Shown here piece after piece: positions 36,172 to 45,640 of a stretch of 64,000 nt of DNA. Each line of letters starts with the position of its first letter. Position 1 is the stretch's first letter. The position numbers were made by a program, and so were the translations under genes. The stretch spans positions 1 through 64,000 of the forward strand of contig NZ_JADYTJ010000008.1 in assembly GCF_021531075.1 (NCBI RefSeq), given 5' to 3'. The notes beneath the pieces are model-generated. The model saw only the letters and a list, made by a program, of their open reading frames with translations, searched no databases and was not told the origin of the DNA. The stretch is from Bacteroides caecigallinarum (lineage in GTDB: Bacteria > Bacteroidota > Bacteroidia > Bacteroidales > Bacteroidaceae).

Positions 36172-36630
36172 TTACTTAATAAGTTTGAATCTTATCCTCA
36201 GAATGCCATCGTTATAGTCGTGGCTTATAATCTTGAATGTTCCAATTTCTGATGTGTTATTAACATGAAGCCCTATGCAGAGGCATTCGTCGTAATCGCC
36301 AACCTTTACTATTCTTACAGTATCCGAGGCGTTTTCTGGCAAGCGTTTCAAGTCAAATCTGTCTGCAGCTTCCTTCTGTGTTATGAATTCTGTTGTCACA
36401 TCAAGATGCCGTGCAATAACACTGTTTACGGTATCTTCTATTCTTGTAATATCTTCATCGTTCAGAGGCTGTGGTATGGCATAGTCCAGTTTGCTTTTCT
36501 TCCTTTCGATATGTGCCGAAACAGCTCTTCCGCATCCGAAGAGGTTTATCATTGTTCTGTTGATTATGTGTTCGCAGGTGTGCATGGGAGGAAATTCCTG
36601 TTTGTTGTGTGCGTTAAGTTGGGTTTCCAT
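36172..36630 (-). CDS. AlaX-like alanyl-tRNA editing domain protein
   Basis: 152 residues. The zinc-binding motif HTCEH is at 17-21, and a later CLCIGLH gives the CxxxH half, as in the second-additional-domain (tRNA_SAD) of AlaRS/ThrRS and in free-standing AlaX proteins that deacylate mischarged tRNA-Ala. The N-terminal TQLNAHNKQEFP closely matches TQLNVHNKQEYP of the adjacent RhuM-Fic protein. The stop of that gene is 4 bp upstream of this start, so they are probably translated from one mRNA. Confidence 0.8.
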   Translation of the reverse strand: METQLNAHNKQEFPPMHTCEHIINRTMINLFGCGRAVSAHIERKKSKLDYAIPQPLNDEDITRIEDTVNSVIARHLDVTTEFITQKEAADRFDLKRLPENASDTVRIVKVGDYDECLCIGLHVNNTSEIGTFKIISHDYNDGILRIRFKLIK

Positions 36631-36634
36631 AAAT

Positions 36635-37693
36635 TTAGTTGTTCTGATTAATTAGATTTACAATTACTTTTACAATAATATCTTTTTCTTCTGTTCTGCT
36701 TTCTGCAATCATTAATGTAATGGCTACTAAAGTATTGTCGGCTATTCGCTTTTCTCCATTCTGTCTGTAAAGTATCCCATTGTTTTCCATAAACCAGAGA
36801 AACAGCATTGCGGCAATTCGTTTGTTCCCATCACTGAAAGAATGATTCTTAGTCACTAAATATAGTAGCATTGCTGCTTTCTCTTCAATACTTGGATAAA
36901 GCTCAATTCCACCGAAAGTCTGGTATATAGTAGCGATTGAACTTTTGAATGACTGATCTTTCTCATGTGCAAACAATTCGCTTTCACCGAATTTTCCTTT
37001 CAGGCTATTGATTGCTTCCATTGCATTCTCGTAAGTAGCTTGGAATTTATCACCTTTAGTTGTATGCTCTATAGTAAGTTGCTGATAGTCATATTTGTCA
37101 AGAGTGTCTAATGCATATACATAATCAGTCACTACGGCTAAAAGTCCTTTGGATTGCTCTGAGGTTAGCTGTTTCTGATTTTTTATTGTGTTTCCAAGAA
37201 TGCGAACAATATCTTTAAGTTCCTCATATCTTTCCAATTTTATTTTCTGATTGATGGCATACCCTTTTATGATATATTCTTTCAGAATTTTATTGGCCCA
37301 GATGCGAAATTGGGTTCCACGTTTGGATTTTACACGATAACCAACTGATATGATAACGTCTAGATTGTAATAAACCAGTTCTCTGGTTTGTAATTTCCCT
37401 TTTATAGCGCCATGTGAAGTGGTATGTGCAAAATTTGCACATACCACTTTTTCGTTTAATTCACCTTCTGAAAAAATATTTTTAATGTGTTTACCGATAA
37501 CAGTTCTTTCTCTGCCGAACAATTCGCTCATTTGCGCCTGTGTCAGCCAAACTGTGTCATTATTTATTTTTACATCCAGTTTGATTTCACCGTCCTCAGC
37601 CTGGTAAATAATTATATTATCTGAAAGCTCGGATGCATTTATCGTTGGATATTCCTGCTTGTTGTGTACATTAAGCTGAGTAGATTGATTCAT
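36635..37693 (-). CDS. RhuM-family protein with Fic/Doc-like domain
   Basis: 352 residues. The N-terminal part (about 25-140) has the RhuM pattern, with IIIYQAEDGEIKLDVKINNDTVWLTQAQMSELFGR and RGTQFRIWANKILKEYIIKGYA. The C-terminal domain has the Doc-type Fic motif HSFSDGNKRIAA with His284. Fic enzymes attach AMP or another phosphoryl moiety to a protein target. RhuM was first named in a Salmonella pathogenicity island. The first about 14 residues match the start of the neighbouring AlaX-like protein and seem extra relative to typical RhuM starts. No antitoxin gene is seen next to it. Confidence 0.85.
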   Translation of the reverse strand: MNQSTQLNVHNKQEYPTINASELSDNIIIYQAEDGEIKLDVKINNDTVWLTQAQMSELFGRERTVIGKHIKNIFSEGELNEKVVCANFAHTTSHGAIKGKLQTRELVYYNLDVIISVGYRVKSKRGTQFRIWANKILKEYIIKGYAINQKIKLERYEELKDIVRILGNTIKNQKQLTSEQSKGLLAVVTDYVYALDTLDKYDYQQLTIEHTTKGDKFQATYENAMEAINSLKGKFGESELFAHEKDQSFKSSIATIYQTFGGIELYPSIEEKAAMLLYLVTKNHSFSDGNKRIAAMLFLWFMENNGILYRQNGEKRIADNTLVAITLMIAESRTEEKDIIVKVIVNLINQNN

Positions 37694-37830
37694 AATTAAC
37701 TACATTATTGTTCGTTTTGCAAATTAACTAAAAATATTCATTACTATGATATAATAGTCATTATTCATTCTATTTTTCATTACCATAGTGACAGAAATTT
37801 TAGAGAAATATAGTTTGCAAAGTGCTTAAA

Positions 37831-37846
37831 TGTCTTTTATAAGACA
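37831..37846. promoter_or_regulatory. Inverted repeat just upstream of the lepA promoter
   Basis: TGTCTT-TTAT-AAGACA is a perfect 6-bp dyad with 4-bp spacer that ends directly before the putative -33 TTG at 37847. It could be an operator. No regulator is identified. Confidence 0.4.
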
Positions 37847-37876
37847 TTGAAAATAGGCGATTTTTAATTATCTTTG
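37847..37876 (+). promoter_or_regulatory. Putative promoter of lepA
   Basis: A -7 TATCTTTG (37869-37876) is preceded after 19 bp by TTG at 37847-37849, a partial -33. It lies 31 bp upstream of the lepA start. Confidence 0.55.
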
Positions 37877-37907
37877 CACTCAAATTAATTTTACGCAATA
37901 AAAACGA

Positions 37908-39689
37908 ATGAAGAATATACGAAATTTCTGTATCATCGCACATATCGACCACGGAAAATCTACTTTGGCGGACCGACTTCTGGAATATACGCAGACTATC
38001 AAGGTCACTGAAGGACAGATGCTTGACGACATGGATCTGGAGCGCGAACGTGGTATAACAATCAAGAGCCATGCCATCCAGATGGAATATACCTACAACG
38101 GTGAAAAATACATACTTAATCTTATTGACACTCCGGGACACGTGGACTTCTCATACGAGGTTTCGCGCTCTATTGCTGCATGCGAGGGAGCTTTGCTCAT
38201 AGTTGATGCTTCGCAGGGAGTGCAGGCTCAGACTATCTCGAATCTTTATATGGCACTTGAACACGACTTGGAGATTATTCCGGTTCTGAATAAGTGTGAT
38301 ATGGCAAGCGCAATGCCGGAAGAAGTGGAAGATGAAATAATAGACCTTCTGGGATGCAAGCGCGAAGAGATTATCCGTGCATCCGGTAAAACAGGTATGG
38401 GTGTTGAGGAAATCCTTAAGGCTGTTGTAGAACGTATACCTCATCCGGTAGGTGACGAGGAAGCTCCTCTTCAGGCTCTTATCTTTGACTCTGTGTTCAA
38501 CTCTTTCCGTGGAATTATTGCTTATTTCAAGATTGAGAACGGAGTGTTGAGAACAGGTGATAAGGTAAAATTCTTTAATACAGGAAAGGAATATGATGCC
38601 GACGAGATTGGTGTACTGAAGATGGATATGGTACCTCGTAAGGAACTGCGTACAGGAGACGTAGGGTATATTATTTCAGGTATCAAAACATCAAAAGAAG
38701 TTAAAGTAGGTGATACGATTACACATATTGCAAAACCTTGCGACAAGGCCATCGACGGTTTTGAGGAAGTTAAACCGATGGTGTTTGCCGGTGTTTATCC
38801 TATTGAGGCAGAAGACTACGAAAACCTTAGAGCATCATTGGAAAAGCTTCAGCTTAACGATGCTTCGTTGACATTCCAGCCTGAATCTTCATTAGCATTG
38901 GGATTCGGTTTCCGTTGCGGATTCCTCGGATTGCTCCATATGGAAATTGTTCAGGAACGTCTGGACCGTGAGTTTGATATGAATGTTATTACCACTGTGC
39001 CTAACGTATCGTATATGATATACGACAAGCAGGGTGGAGTGCAGGAGGTACATAACCCTGGTGGTATGCCAGATCCTACATTGATAGACCATATAGAAGA
39101 ACCGTTTATCGATGCTTCCATAATCACTTCTACAGATTATATCGGTCCGATTATGACATTGTGTCTTGGCAAGCGTGGTGAGTTGGTTCGTCAGGACTAT
39201 ATCTCGGGTAACCGTGTGGAATTGCATTACAGGATGCCTCTTGGAGAAATAGTGATAGACTTCTATGATAAGTTGAAGAGTATTTCCAAGGGATATGCTT
39301 CGTTCGACTATCATCAGTCTGGTTTCCGTCCTTCAAAACTAGTCAAACTTGATATTCTTCTGAACGGTGAGTCTGTGGATGCGCTTTCCACTCTTACACA
39401 CTTCGACAATGCGTACGACCTGGGACGACGTATGTGTGAGAAACTGAAAGAACTTATTCCACGTCAGCAGTTTGAAATCGCAATCCAGGCTGCAATCGGT
39501 GCGAAGATTATCGCTCGCGAAACTATCAAGGCTGTGCGTAAGGATGTAACTGCGAAATGTTACGGTGGTGACGTGAGCCGTAAGCGTAAACTTCTGGAAA
39601 AACAGAAGAAAGGTAAGAAACGTATGAAGCAGATTGGTACAGTGGAAGTGCCTCAGAAAGCATTCCTTGCAGTATTGAAACTCGACTAA
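37908..39689 (+). CDS. lepA: Elongation factor 4 (LepA)
   Basis: A 593-residue translational GTPase. G-domain motifs are AHIDHGKST (G1), RGITIKSHA (G2), DTPGHVD (G3) and NKCDM (G4). The end of the protein has the LepA-specific C-terminal domain ([30 protein letters not shown]). It acts on elongating ribosomes. Complete and single-gene, with its own promoter and terminator. Confidence 0.97.
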   Translation: MKNIRNFCIIAHIDHGKSTLADRLLEYTQTIKVTEGQMLDDMDLERERGITIKSHAIQMEYTYNGEKYILNLIDTPGHVDFSYEVSRSIAACEGALLIVDASQGVQAQTISNLYMALEHDLEIIPVLNKCDMASAMPEEVEDEIIDLLGCKREEIIRASGKTGMGVEEILKAVVERIPHPVGDEEAPLQALIFDSVFNSFRGIIAYFKIENGVLRTGDKVKFFNTGKEYDADEIGVLKMDMVPRKELRTGDVGYIISGIKTSKEVKVGDTITHIAKPCDKAIDGFEEVKPMVFAGVYPIEAEDYENLRASLEKLQLNDASLTFQPESSLALGFGFRCGFLGLLHMEIVQERLDREFDMNVITTVPNVSYMIYDKQGGVQEVHNPGGMPDPTLIDHIEEPFIDASIITSTDYIGPIMTLCLGKRGELVRQDYISGNRVELHYRMPLGEIVIDFYDKLKSISKGYASFDYHQSGFRPSKLVKLDILLNGESVDALSTLTHFDNAYDLGRRMCEKLKELIPRQQFEIAIQAAIGAKIIARETIKAVRKDVTAKCYGGDVSRKRKLLEKQKKGKKRMKQIGTVEVPQKAFLAVLKLD

Positions 39690-39711
39690 TGACTATAACT
39701 GTATAATGAAC

Positions 39712-39757
39712 GAATCCATGACGGTGTGTTTTTATTCTGTCATGGATTCTTTTTTTA
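39712..39757 (+). terminator. Terminator of lepA
   Basis: GAATCCATGAC (39712-39722) and GTCATGGATTC (39739-39749) pair perfectly, followed by eight T. It begins 22 bp after the lepA stop. Confidence 0.92.
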
Positions 39758-39770
39758 TTGATATAGGGAT

Positions 39771-39805
39771 AAAAAAATACCAGACATATCTTTTGATATG
39801 TCTGG
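39771..39805 (-). terminator. Terminator of the rubrerythrin gene
   Basis: CCAGACATATC (39780-39790) and GATATGTCTGG (39795-39805) form an 11-bp stem with a TTTT tetraloop region. On the minus strand it is followed closely by seven T (complement of 39771-39777). Confidence 0.9.
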
Positions 39806-39830
39806 CATAAACCTATTCTGTAATAGTAAA

Positions 39831-40382
39831 TTATTTCTTGAAGTATCTGTTGTACAAACCTTCGAAACCTTTTCCGTGACGAGCTTCGTCCTTAGCCATT
39901 TCGTGAACTGTATCGTGGATAGCGTCAAGGTTAAGAGCTTTAGCACGAGTAGCGATACGCTTCTTGTCAGCGCAAGCACCGCTTTCAGCGTTCATACGCT
40001 TTTCAAGGTTTGTCTTAGTATCCCATACGCAGTCGCCAAGAAGTTCAGCGAACTTAGCAGCGTGTTCTGCTTCTTCCCAAGCGTAACGTTTGAAAGCTTC
40101 AGCTACTTCTGGATAGCCTTCGCGGTCAGCCTGACGGCTCATAGCCAAGTACATACCTACTTCTGTACATTCGCCCATGAAGTGGTTGTTAAGGTCTTTA
40201 ATCATTTCTTCGTCGCAACCTTTAGCTACACCGATTACGTGTTCGTCTGCAAACTGAAGACCACCTTCTGTCTCTTCCATTTCTTTGAATTTAGAAGCTG
40301 GAGCCTTACACAATGGACACTTTTCAGGAGCTGAGTCACCTTCGTGGATATAACCACATACTGTACAGATAAATTTCTTCAT
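39831..40382 (-). CDS. Rubrerythrin, N-terminal rubredoxin type
   Basis: 183 residues. An N-terminal rubredoxin-like domain has Cys6-x2-Cys9 and Cys22-x2-Cys25. A ferritin-like diiron domain follows, with [35 protein letters not shown] and [12 protein letters not shown]. The rubredoxin-first order is that of reverse rubrerythrin, which reduces peroxide and oxygen in anaerobes. It lies 49 bp downstream of a PerR/Fur-type regulator gene on the same strand, which suggests peroxide control. Confidence 0.93.
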   Translation of the reverse strand: MKKFICTVCGYIHEGDSAPEKCPLCKAPASKFKEMEETEGGLQFADEHVIGVAKGCDEEMIKDLNNHFMGECTEVGMYLAMSRQADREGYPEVAEAFKRYAWEEAEHAAKFAELLGDCVWDTKTNLEKRMNAESGACADKKRIATRAKALNLDAIHDTVHEMAKDEARHGKGFEGLYNRYFKK

Positions 40383-40431
40383 AATAGTAATAAGTTAGTT
40401 AGTTGTTAAATTAATATTTTGTAATCCGATT

Positions 40432-40866
40432 CTAGTTTTTGTCGGAATTATTCCTTTTGCAGTCAGGGCAAACACCTTTGTAATAGTTGTGTACCTCTTC
40501 AACACAGAATCCTTTGTCTGCCATGTTATTCATGGTTTTTTCGTTGATATGCATAGGCACATCGAAAATCTTACCGCAACATTTGCACTGGAAATGTGCA
40601 TGTGCCGATGTATCACCATCAAAACAAGCATTGCGCTCGTCTATCGTTAGCATCTTTGCGGCTCCATGTTCAACAAACAACTTCAGTGTGTTATATACAG
40701 TTGTTTTTGAAAGGGTAGGAATATTATCGTGAAGTGCCATATAAATCTCATCAATACAAGGATGGGTATGATGCTTCAGGAGATAGTCCATAATTGCGAT
40801 GCGTTGTACGGATGGCTTGATGTCGTAACTAAGCAAATATTCGTAAACGTTCATACTCTCTTTCAA
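40432..40866 (-). CDS. Fur/PerR-family metalloregulator
   Basis: A 144-residue regulator with the Fur-type winged helix (PSVQRIAIMDYLLKHHTHPCIDEIY, LSKTTVYNTLKLFVEHG), a metal-binding HAHFQCKCCGKIFDVP and a second CxxC in GVCPDCKRN. The position beside a rubrerythrin suggests a PerR-like peroxide sensor, but sequence alone does not separate PerR from Fur. The start MKESMNVYEYLL has an alternative Met at residue 5. Confidence 0.9.
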   Translation of the reverse strand: MKESMNVYEYLLSYDIKPSVQRIAIMDYLLKHHTHPCIDEIYMALHDNIPTLSKTTVYNTLKLFVEHGAAKMLTIDERNACFDGDTSAHAHFQCKCCGKIFDVPMHINEKTMNNMADKGFCVEEVHNYYKGVCPDCKRNNSDKN

Positions 40867-40897
40867 TTCTGTAATTATTACAATTTTATTTCAATGG

Positions 40898-40928
40898 CAA
40901 AGATACAAACTTTTTTCTAAACTACAAG
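40898..40928 (-). promoter_or_regulatory. Promoter of the Fur/PerR-rubrerythrin genes
   Basis: On the minus strand a -33 CTTG (40928-40925, one mismatch to TTTG), a 19-bp spacer and -7 TATCTTTG (40905-40898). It is 31 bp upstream of the regulator start. Confidence 0.6.
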
Positions 40929-40991
40929 TTCCAAACTTACTTTTTTGTTTTTTTTACTTTTAACTTATCTGCCGTGCAAAGGAATAATTTG

Positions 40992-40999
40992 TATTTTTG
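40992..40999 (+). promoter_or_regulatory. Putative -7 box of nadE
   Basis: TATTTTTG matches TAnnTTTG and lies 29 bp upstream of the ATG at 41029. This supports 41029 as start rather than an upstream ATG at 40945. Confidence 0.5.
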
Positions 41000-41028
41000 C
41001 ACTGACTATACATTATATAACAAATTAT

Positions 41029-42966
41029 ATGAAATTTGGTTTTGTAAAAGTGGCGGCTGCCATTCCTGCGGTAAGGGTGGCCGACTGTAAATTCAATGCA
41101 CAGCAGACTGAGGCACAGATTATGGTTGCCGATGGCAAAGGAGTGCAGATTGTGATTTTTCCCGAACTGAATCTTACGGGATATTCATGTGGCGACCTGT
41201 TTTCCCATCAGCTTCTGATTGATCAGGCAGAGATGGCTTTGATACAGGTAATGAACAATACCCGTCAGTTGGATATTATATCTATAGTGGGCATGCCCGT
41301 TATGGTCAACTCTACTTTGGCCAATTGTGCGGTTGTATTCCAGAAAGGAAAGATTCTTGGAGTGGTGCCTAAAACCTATCTTCCAAATTATAAGGAATTT
41401 TATGAACAGAGATGGTTTGCATCGTCGTTAACATATGCTGGAGTTTCGTCAGTGAGGCTATGCGGACAGATAGTGCCATTTGGTAAGAATCTGCTTTTCG
41501 ACACATCGGATACGTGCTTCGGAATAGAAATATGCGAGGATGTATGGGCTCCTGTACCTCCAAGCTCAGAACTGGTGCTGAAGGGAGCAGAGATAATATT
41601 CAATATGTCTGCCGATACAGAGAATATAGCTAAGCATCAGTATCTGCGCTCGTTGCTTGCACAGCAGTCGGCACGCTGTCTGGCAGGATATGTTTTCGCA
41701 TCAAGCGGTTTTGGTGAATCTACAACAGATGTGGTATTTGCCGGAAATGCCCTTATCTATGAAAACGGAACCTTGCTTGCCGAAGCTGAGCGTTTTTCAT
41801 TCAATGAGCAGTTGGTGGTCAGCGAAATAGATGTGGAGCGTTTGCGTGGCGAGCGTCTTGTCAATACTACTTTTACTGCCAGCATAAGAGCATATGGAGC
41901 AGGGGATGTGCAGCATATTCAGGCTGAGCTTGTAAATAGTCGCGACCTATCGCTTACTAGATATGTAGACCCTCATCCTTTTGTTCCTGCAGGTGGAAAA
42001 CTTCTTGACGAAAGATGTGAGGAGATATTCTCTATTCAGGTGGCAGGACTTGCAAAACGACTTGTACACACCAACTGCAAAACAGTAGTGGTAGGTATAT
42101 CAGGTGGACTTGATTCTACTCTTGCTTTACTTGTGTGCGTTAAGACTTTCGATAAGTTGGGATTGCCACGCAAGGGTATAGTAGGTATCACTATGCCTGG
42201 ATTCGGTACAACGGACCGCACATACAACAATGCTCTTACACTGATGAGTTCGCTCCAGGTCACTACCAAGGAAATCAGCATCAAGGATGCATGCATACAG
42301 CACTTCAAGGATATAGAGCACGACATGTCTGTTCATGATGTTACATACGAAAACGGTCAGGCCCGCGAGCGTACTCAAATCCTCATGGATTATGCCAATA
42401 AGATTGGCGGTCTGGTGATTGGTACCGGCGACTTGTCTGAACTTGCTCTTGGTTGGGCAACTTATAATGGCGACCATATGTCGATGTATGGTGTAAATGC
42501 CAGCATACCTAAGACACTGGTGCGCTATCTTGTAAACTGGGTGGCACAGACGGGTGTAGACGTGATTTCGCGCAACACATTGCTTGATATTATAGATACT
42601 CCTATCAGTCCGGAACTTATTCCTGCCGATGAAAATGGAAATATCAAACAGAAGACTGAAGACCTTGTAGGTCCGTATGAACTTCACGACTTCTTCCTGT
42701 ATTATTTCCTAAGATTCGGAATGCGTCCGGCAAAGATTTTCTATCTGGCAGAGATAGCTTTCAGAGGAATGTACGACAGCACTACCATAAAAAAATGGCT
42801 GACTAATTTCTGCCGTCGTTTCTTCAATCAGCAGTTCAAACGTTCCTGTCTTCCTGACGGACCTAAGGTGGGTTCTGTTTCACTCAGTCCAAGAGGTGAC
42901 TGGCGTATGCCAAGCGATGCCAGTGCGGCAATGTGGCTTAAGGAATGTGAAGAACTTGTAGGATGA
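41029..42966 (+). CDS. nadE: Glutamine-dependent NAD+ synthetase
   Basis: 645 residues from MKFGFVKVAAAIPAVRVADC. The N-terminal nitrilase-type glutaminase domain (about 1-280) has the Glu in IFPELNLTGYS, a Lys in VPKTYLPNYKEF and the Cys in GIEICEDVW. The C-terminal synthetase domain has the PP-loop SGGLDSTLALL and GTGDLSELALGWATYNGDH. It amidates nicotinate adenine dinucleotide in the last step of NAD synthesis. A palindrome array starts 28 bp after the stop. Confidence 0.96.
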   Translation: MKFGFVKVAAAIPAVRVADCKFNAQQTEAQIMVADGKGVQIVIFPELNLTGYSCGDLFSHQLLIDQAEMALIQVMNNTRQLDIISIVGMPVMVNSTLANCAVVFQKGKILGVVPKTYLPNYKEFYEQRWFASSLTYAGVSSVRLCGQIVPFGKNLLFDTSDTCFGIEICEDVWAPVPPSSELVLKGAEIIFNMSADTENIAKHQYLRSLLAQQSARCLAGYVFASSGFGESTTDVVFAGNALIYENGTLLAEAERFSFNEQLVVSEIDVERLRGERLVNTTFTASIRAYGAGDVQHIQAELVNSRDLSLTRYVDPHPFVPAGGKLLDERCEEIFSIQVAGLAKRLVHTNCKTVVVGISGGLDSTLALLVCVKTFDKLGLPRKGIVGITMPGFGTTDRTYNNALTLMSSLQVTTKEISIKDACIQHFKDIEHDMSVHDVTYENGQARERTQILMDYANKIGGLVIGTGDLSELALGWATYNGDHMSMYGVNASIPKTLVRYLVNWVAQTGVDVISRNTLLDIIDTPISPELIPADENGNIKQKTEDLVGPYELHDFFLYYFLRFGMRPAKIFYLAEIAFRGMYDSTTIKKWLTNFCRRFFNQQFKRSCLPDGPKVGSVSLSPRGDWRMPSDASAAMWLKECEELVG

Positions 42967-42994
42967 TTTTATAAATGTCATGGCATAATTACCG

Positions 42995-43082
42995 TGACAC
43001 GTTCGTGTTACACGCGTTGCACGTACGTGTCACTTTCGTCACACGAACGTGTTCCAATCGTTACACGTACGTGTGACGCTAA
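42995..43082. repeat. Four 22-bp palindromic units, twin of the array at 22001
   Basis: 17-bp units at 42995, 43017, 43039 and 43061 have an exact 22-bp period: TGACACGTTCGTGTTAC, TTGCACGTACGTGTCAC, TCACACGAACGTGTTCC, TTACACGTACGTGTGAC. The spacers are ACGCG, TTTCG and AATCG. The last unit runs into GCTAATTTTA, like the array 21 kb away. It sits between convergent genes, 28 bp after nadE. Confidence 0.9.
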
Positions 43083-43109
43083 TTTTATATAGGAGTTTTG
43101 TGAATTCTG

Positions 43110-44060
43110 TCAATTGATATATTTATCGGTAAACGCTTTTACCTTCTTGGTGTATTCTTCCGGATAGTTTTTATACGATGTAGCATGGTCTGTTTCAGGT
43201 ACAAGCCATATTTCTTTTGGCTCTGATTTTGCTGCATACACTTCGTTTACCATGTATGTAGGAACGAAATCATCCTTGTCGCCATGTATGAAGAACATCG
43301 GTTTGTTGCATTTTTTCACTTGCTCTATGGCAGAAGCTTCGTGGAAATTCCATCCGTTCTGAAGTTGGCAAATCCAGCTTGCTGTGTACAGCAGTGGGAA
43401 TGCCGGCAGATTGAACTGCTCTTTAAGCTCTTTCTTGAACTGTTCCCAAACACTGGTGTATCCGCAGTCCTCTACAAAACATCTGATATAATCAGGTAAA
43501 ACTTCGCCCGAAGTCATCATGGTAGTTGCTGCACCCATTGATATTCCGTGGACAACAGCCTGGATAGAGTCGCCGAAAATTCCCGGAGTCAGGTTTATCC
43601 ATTCCTTCACGTCAAGACGGTCCAGCCATCCCATCTGTATGGCATCGCCTCCGCTCAGTCCGGTATATCTCAGATCAGGGATTATGATGTTGTAACCCAA
43701 AGACTGATTGTACATATATCCTATGTGGAACATCCTTATTGCGCTGTCCGTATATCCATGTACTATTACCGCTGTCTTTTTTGTCGGGTGTGATGCATAT
43801 GCATAATAAGCATGCAGTCTGATTCCATCCGGTGCAGTAATGAATGTATCTTTCAGCAGTTGATTTCCCTGAAGGCTGTCCAGCCATCCGTTTATCTGGG
43901 GATAAGTGTCGCGCATATAAGCTTCCGAACCTGCAAGGTCTTTACCCCTGTTTTCCGGGCGAAGAGAATAGTCTATCATGTACAGACTTCCTCCCACCAG
44001 TCCGCCCGCTATCAGAATGATAATGACAGCAAGGCTGATGATTAATTTCTTATGTTTCAT
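43110..44060 (-). CDS. Alpha/beta hydrolase, membrane-anchored
   Basis: 316 residues with an N-terminal membrane segment (LIISLAVIIILIAGGLVGGSLYM). The hydrolase fold shows AVIVHGYTDSA (oxyanion region), nucleophile Ser174 in HGISMG, an Asp in HGDKDDFVP and a His in PETDHATSY. It resembles the YqkD/BEM46-like cell-envelope hydrolases. Substrate unknown. It is last in the phoH-purC-menG-aroE cluster, 9 bp after aroE. Confidence 0.85.
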   Translation of the reverse strand: MKHKKLIISLAVIIILIAGGLVGGSLYMIDYSLRPENRGKDLAGSEAYMRDTYPQINGWLDSLQGNQLLKDTFITAPDGIRLHAYYAYASHPTKKTAVIVHGYTDSAIRMFHIGYMYNQSLGYNIIIPDLRYTGLSGGDAIQMGWLDRLDVKEWINLTPGIFGDSIQAVVHGISMGAATTMMTSGEVLPDYIRCFVEDCGYTSVWEQFKKELKEQFNLPAFPLLYTASWICQLQNGWNFHEASAIEQVKKCNKPMFFIHGDKDDFVPTYMVNEVYAAKSEPKEIWLVPETDHATSYKNYPEEYTKKVKAFTDKYIN

Positions 44061-44069
44061 ATTATAATA

Positions 44070-44813
44070 TTATTTGTTCCATATTTCCCATGCGCCGAAA
44101 GCCTGCAGCAGAAGCATTTCAAGTCCGTTTTTAACTATTGCTCCTCTTTCCGAACCGTTTTTCATGAATAGGGTAGTGTCCGGATTATAAAGCAAATCGT
44201 ATAGCAAGTGTTCCGGAGTGAGGCAATCGTATGGAATGTTAGGGCATTCGTCCGCCTTTGGATACATGCCTGTAGGTGTACAGTTCACTATCACCTTATA
44301 TTCTTTCATCACTTCCGGTGTTATATCGTCGTATGTTATGGTATTTTCATTTCTTTTCGATCTTGACACGAATTTCGTTTCAAGCCCCAGTTTGTGAAGT
44401 CCGTAGTTGATGGCTTTAGATGCTCCCCCGGTACCTAAGATAAGAGCCTTCTTGTGGTGTGGTTCAAGCAGAGACTCTATTGATTGTGTGAACCCCATAA
44501 CATCTGAGTTATAGCCTGTAAGTTTCAGTTTACCTTTGTTCTTTTCTATCTTGATTACGTTTACAGCTCCTATTGCCGCAGCATCTTTGTCAAGTTCGTC
44601 CAGATATCCTATCACCTGTTCCTTGTAAGGAATAGTAACATTCAGTCCGCAGAGGGTAGGGTTCGACTTTATTATTTTGTTAAAATCATCAATAGTCGGA
44701 ATCTCAAAATTTACATACTCTGCATCAATATTTTCCGAATGAAATTTCTCGTTGAAAAAGTTTTTTGAGAAAGAATGCCCCAAAGGGTAACCGATTAAGC
44801 CGAATTTCTTCAT
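44070..44813 (-). CDS. aroE: Shikimate dehydrogenase
   Basis: A 247-residue NADP-dependent enzyme that reduces 3-dehydroshikimate. The substrate site GYPLGHSFSKNFFNEKF is present, with catalytic Lys64 in NVTIPYKEQV. The Rossmann motif LILGTGGASKA and the NADP-binding SRSK follow, then NCTPTGMYP. It is somewhat shorter than E. coli AroE (272) but complete. Confidence 0.95.
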   Translation of the reverse strand: MKKFGLIGYPLGHSFSKNFFNEKFHSENIDAEYVNFEIPTIDDFNKIIKSNPTLCGLNVTIPYKEQVIGYLDELDKDAAAIGAVNVIKIEKNKGKLKLTGYNSDVMGFTQSIESLLEPHHKKALILGTGGASKAINYGLHKLGLETKFVSRSKRNENTITYDDITPEVMKEYKVIVNCTPTGMYPKADECPNIPYDCLTPEHLLYDLLYNPDTTLFMKNGSERGAIVKNGLEMLLLQAFGAWEIWNK

Positions 44814-44831
44814 TGTAGTAAAAATTTTAAG

Positions 44832-45572
44832 TTATTTTGTCGCAAAGTAGAGTGTACAGATACCTAATGTAAGTCTTTTGAATGTCACTTTGCTGAAACC
44901 TGCCTTATATAGAATTTGTTGCATTACTTCTCCCTGTGGAAAAGCCTTTATGGATTGTGGCAGGTATGTGTATGCACTGTTGTCTTTCGATAGTAATTTC
45001 CCGATTGTAGGAATTACGACTTTCGAGTAAATGGCATAAAGCTGTTTCATCGGAAATGTTTCCGGCTCGGACAGTTCCAATATGACCAGATGTCCGTCTG
45101 TTTTCAGAACGCGGTGCATTTCTGTCAGACCTTTGTCAAGGTTCTCGAAGTTGCGTACCCCGAATGCCACTGTTATGGCATCGAATCTGTTGTCGGGGAA
45201 GGAGAGTGAAGTACAGTCTTCCTTGGCAAAGGAAATCTGTCTTTCCAGTCCACACTGTTTTACCTTTTCACGTCCCACATTCATCATACCCTCCGAGATG
45301 TCGGTACCTATAAGCTCTTCCGGCTGAAGCACACGGCATGCCTGTATGGCAAAATCGCCTGTTCCTGTAGCTACGTCCATCATGTGCATAGGGCGGTATG
45401 GCTTGAGCATATTGATGGCCTTGCGTCGCCAGCTCTTGTCAATACCAAGCGAAAGAACATGGTTCAGATTGTCGTAGGTGGGGGCAATGTTGTCGAACAT
45501 TTTTTCTACCTGTACAGCTTTGCTTTCGTCCTGATTATAGGGTTTTATGTTTTCTTGAGGATAGTTTGACAT
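44832..45572 (-). CDS. menG: Demethylmenaquinone methyltransferase (UbiE/MenG)
   Basis: 246 residues from the chosen start [17 protein letters not shown]. An in-frame ATG 66 bp upstream would add a non-conserved stretch overlapping a GC-rich hairpin. SAM motif I is [11 protein letters not shown]. UbiE signatures are [21 protein letters not shown] and [23 protein letters not shown], with the C-terminal [16 protein letters not shown]. It methylates demethylmenaquinone to menaquinone for anaerobic respiration. Confidence 0.94.
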   Translation of the reverse strand: MSNYPQENIKPYNQDESKAVQVEKMFDNIAPTYDNLNHVLSLGIDKSWRRKAINMLKPYRPMHMMDVATGTGDFAIQACRVLQPEELIGTDISEGMMNVGREKVKQCGLERQISFAKEDCTSLSFPDNRFDAITVAFGVRNFENLDKGLTEMHRVLKTDGHLVILELSEPETFPMKQLYAIYSKVVIPTIGKLLSKDNSAYTYLPQSIKAFPQGEVMQQILYKAGFSKVTFKRLTLGICTLYFATK

Positions 45573-45612
45573 GTTGTGAGTTAGTGTAGGATTTGTGGAT
45601 AGAATATATGAT

Positions 45613-45632
45613 GGGCGGGAAAAGCCCCGCCC
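45613..45632. other. GC-rich hairpin between purC and menG
   Basis: GGGCGGG (45613-45619) and CCCGCCC (45626-45632) form a compact stem, unusual in this AT-rich DNA. On the minus strand it lies just after purC but lacks a T-run, so it may be a processing or partial-termination site. Confidence 0.45.
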
Positions 45633-45640
45633 GGTCATAA

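Noticed and set aside
36635-37693. Toxin-antitoxin pair with the AlaX-like gene as antitoxin
   Set aside because: The neighbour has the HxxxH and CxxxH motifs of a tRNA-editing domain and no Fic-inhibitory motif (S/T-x-x-x-E/D-G/N) was recognised.
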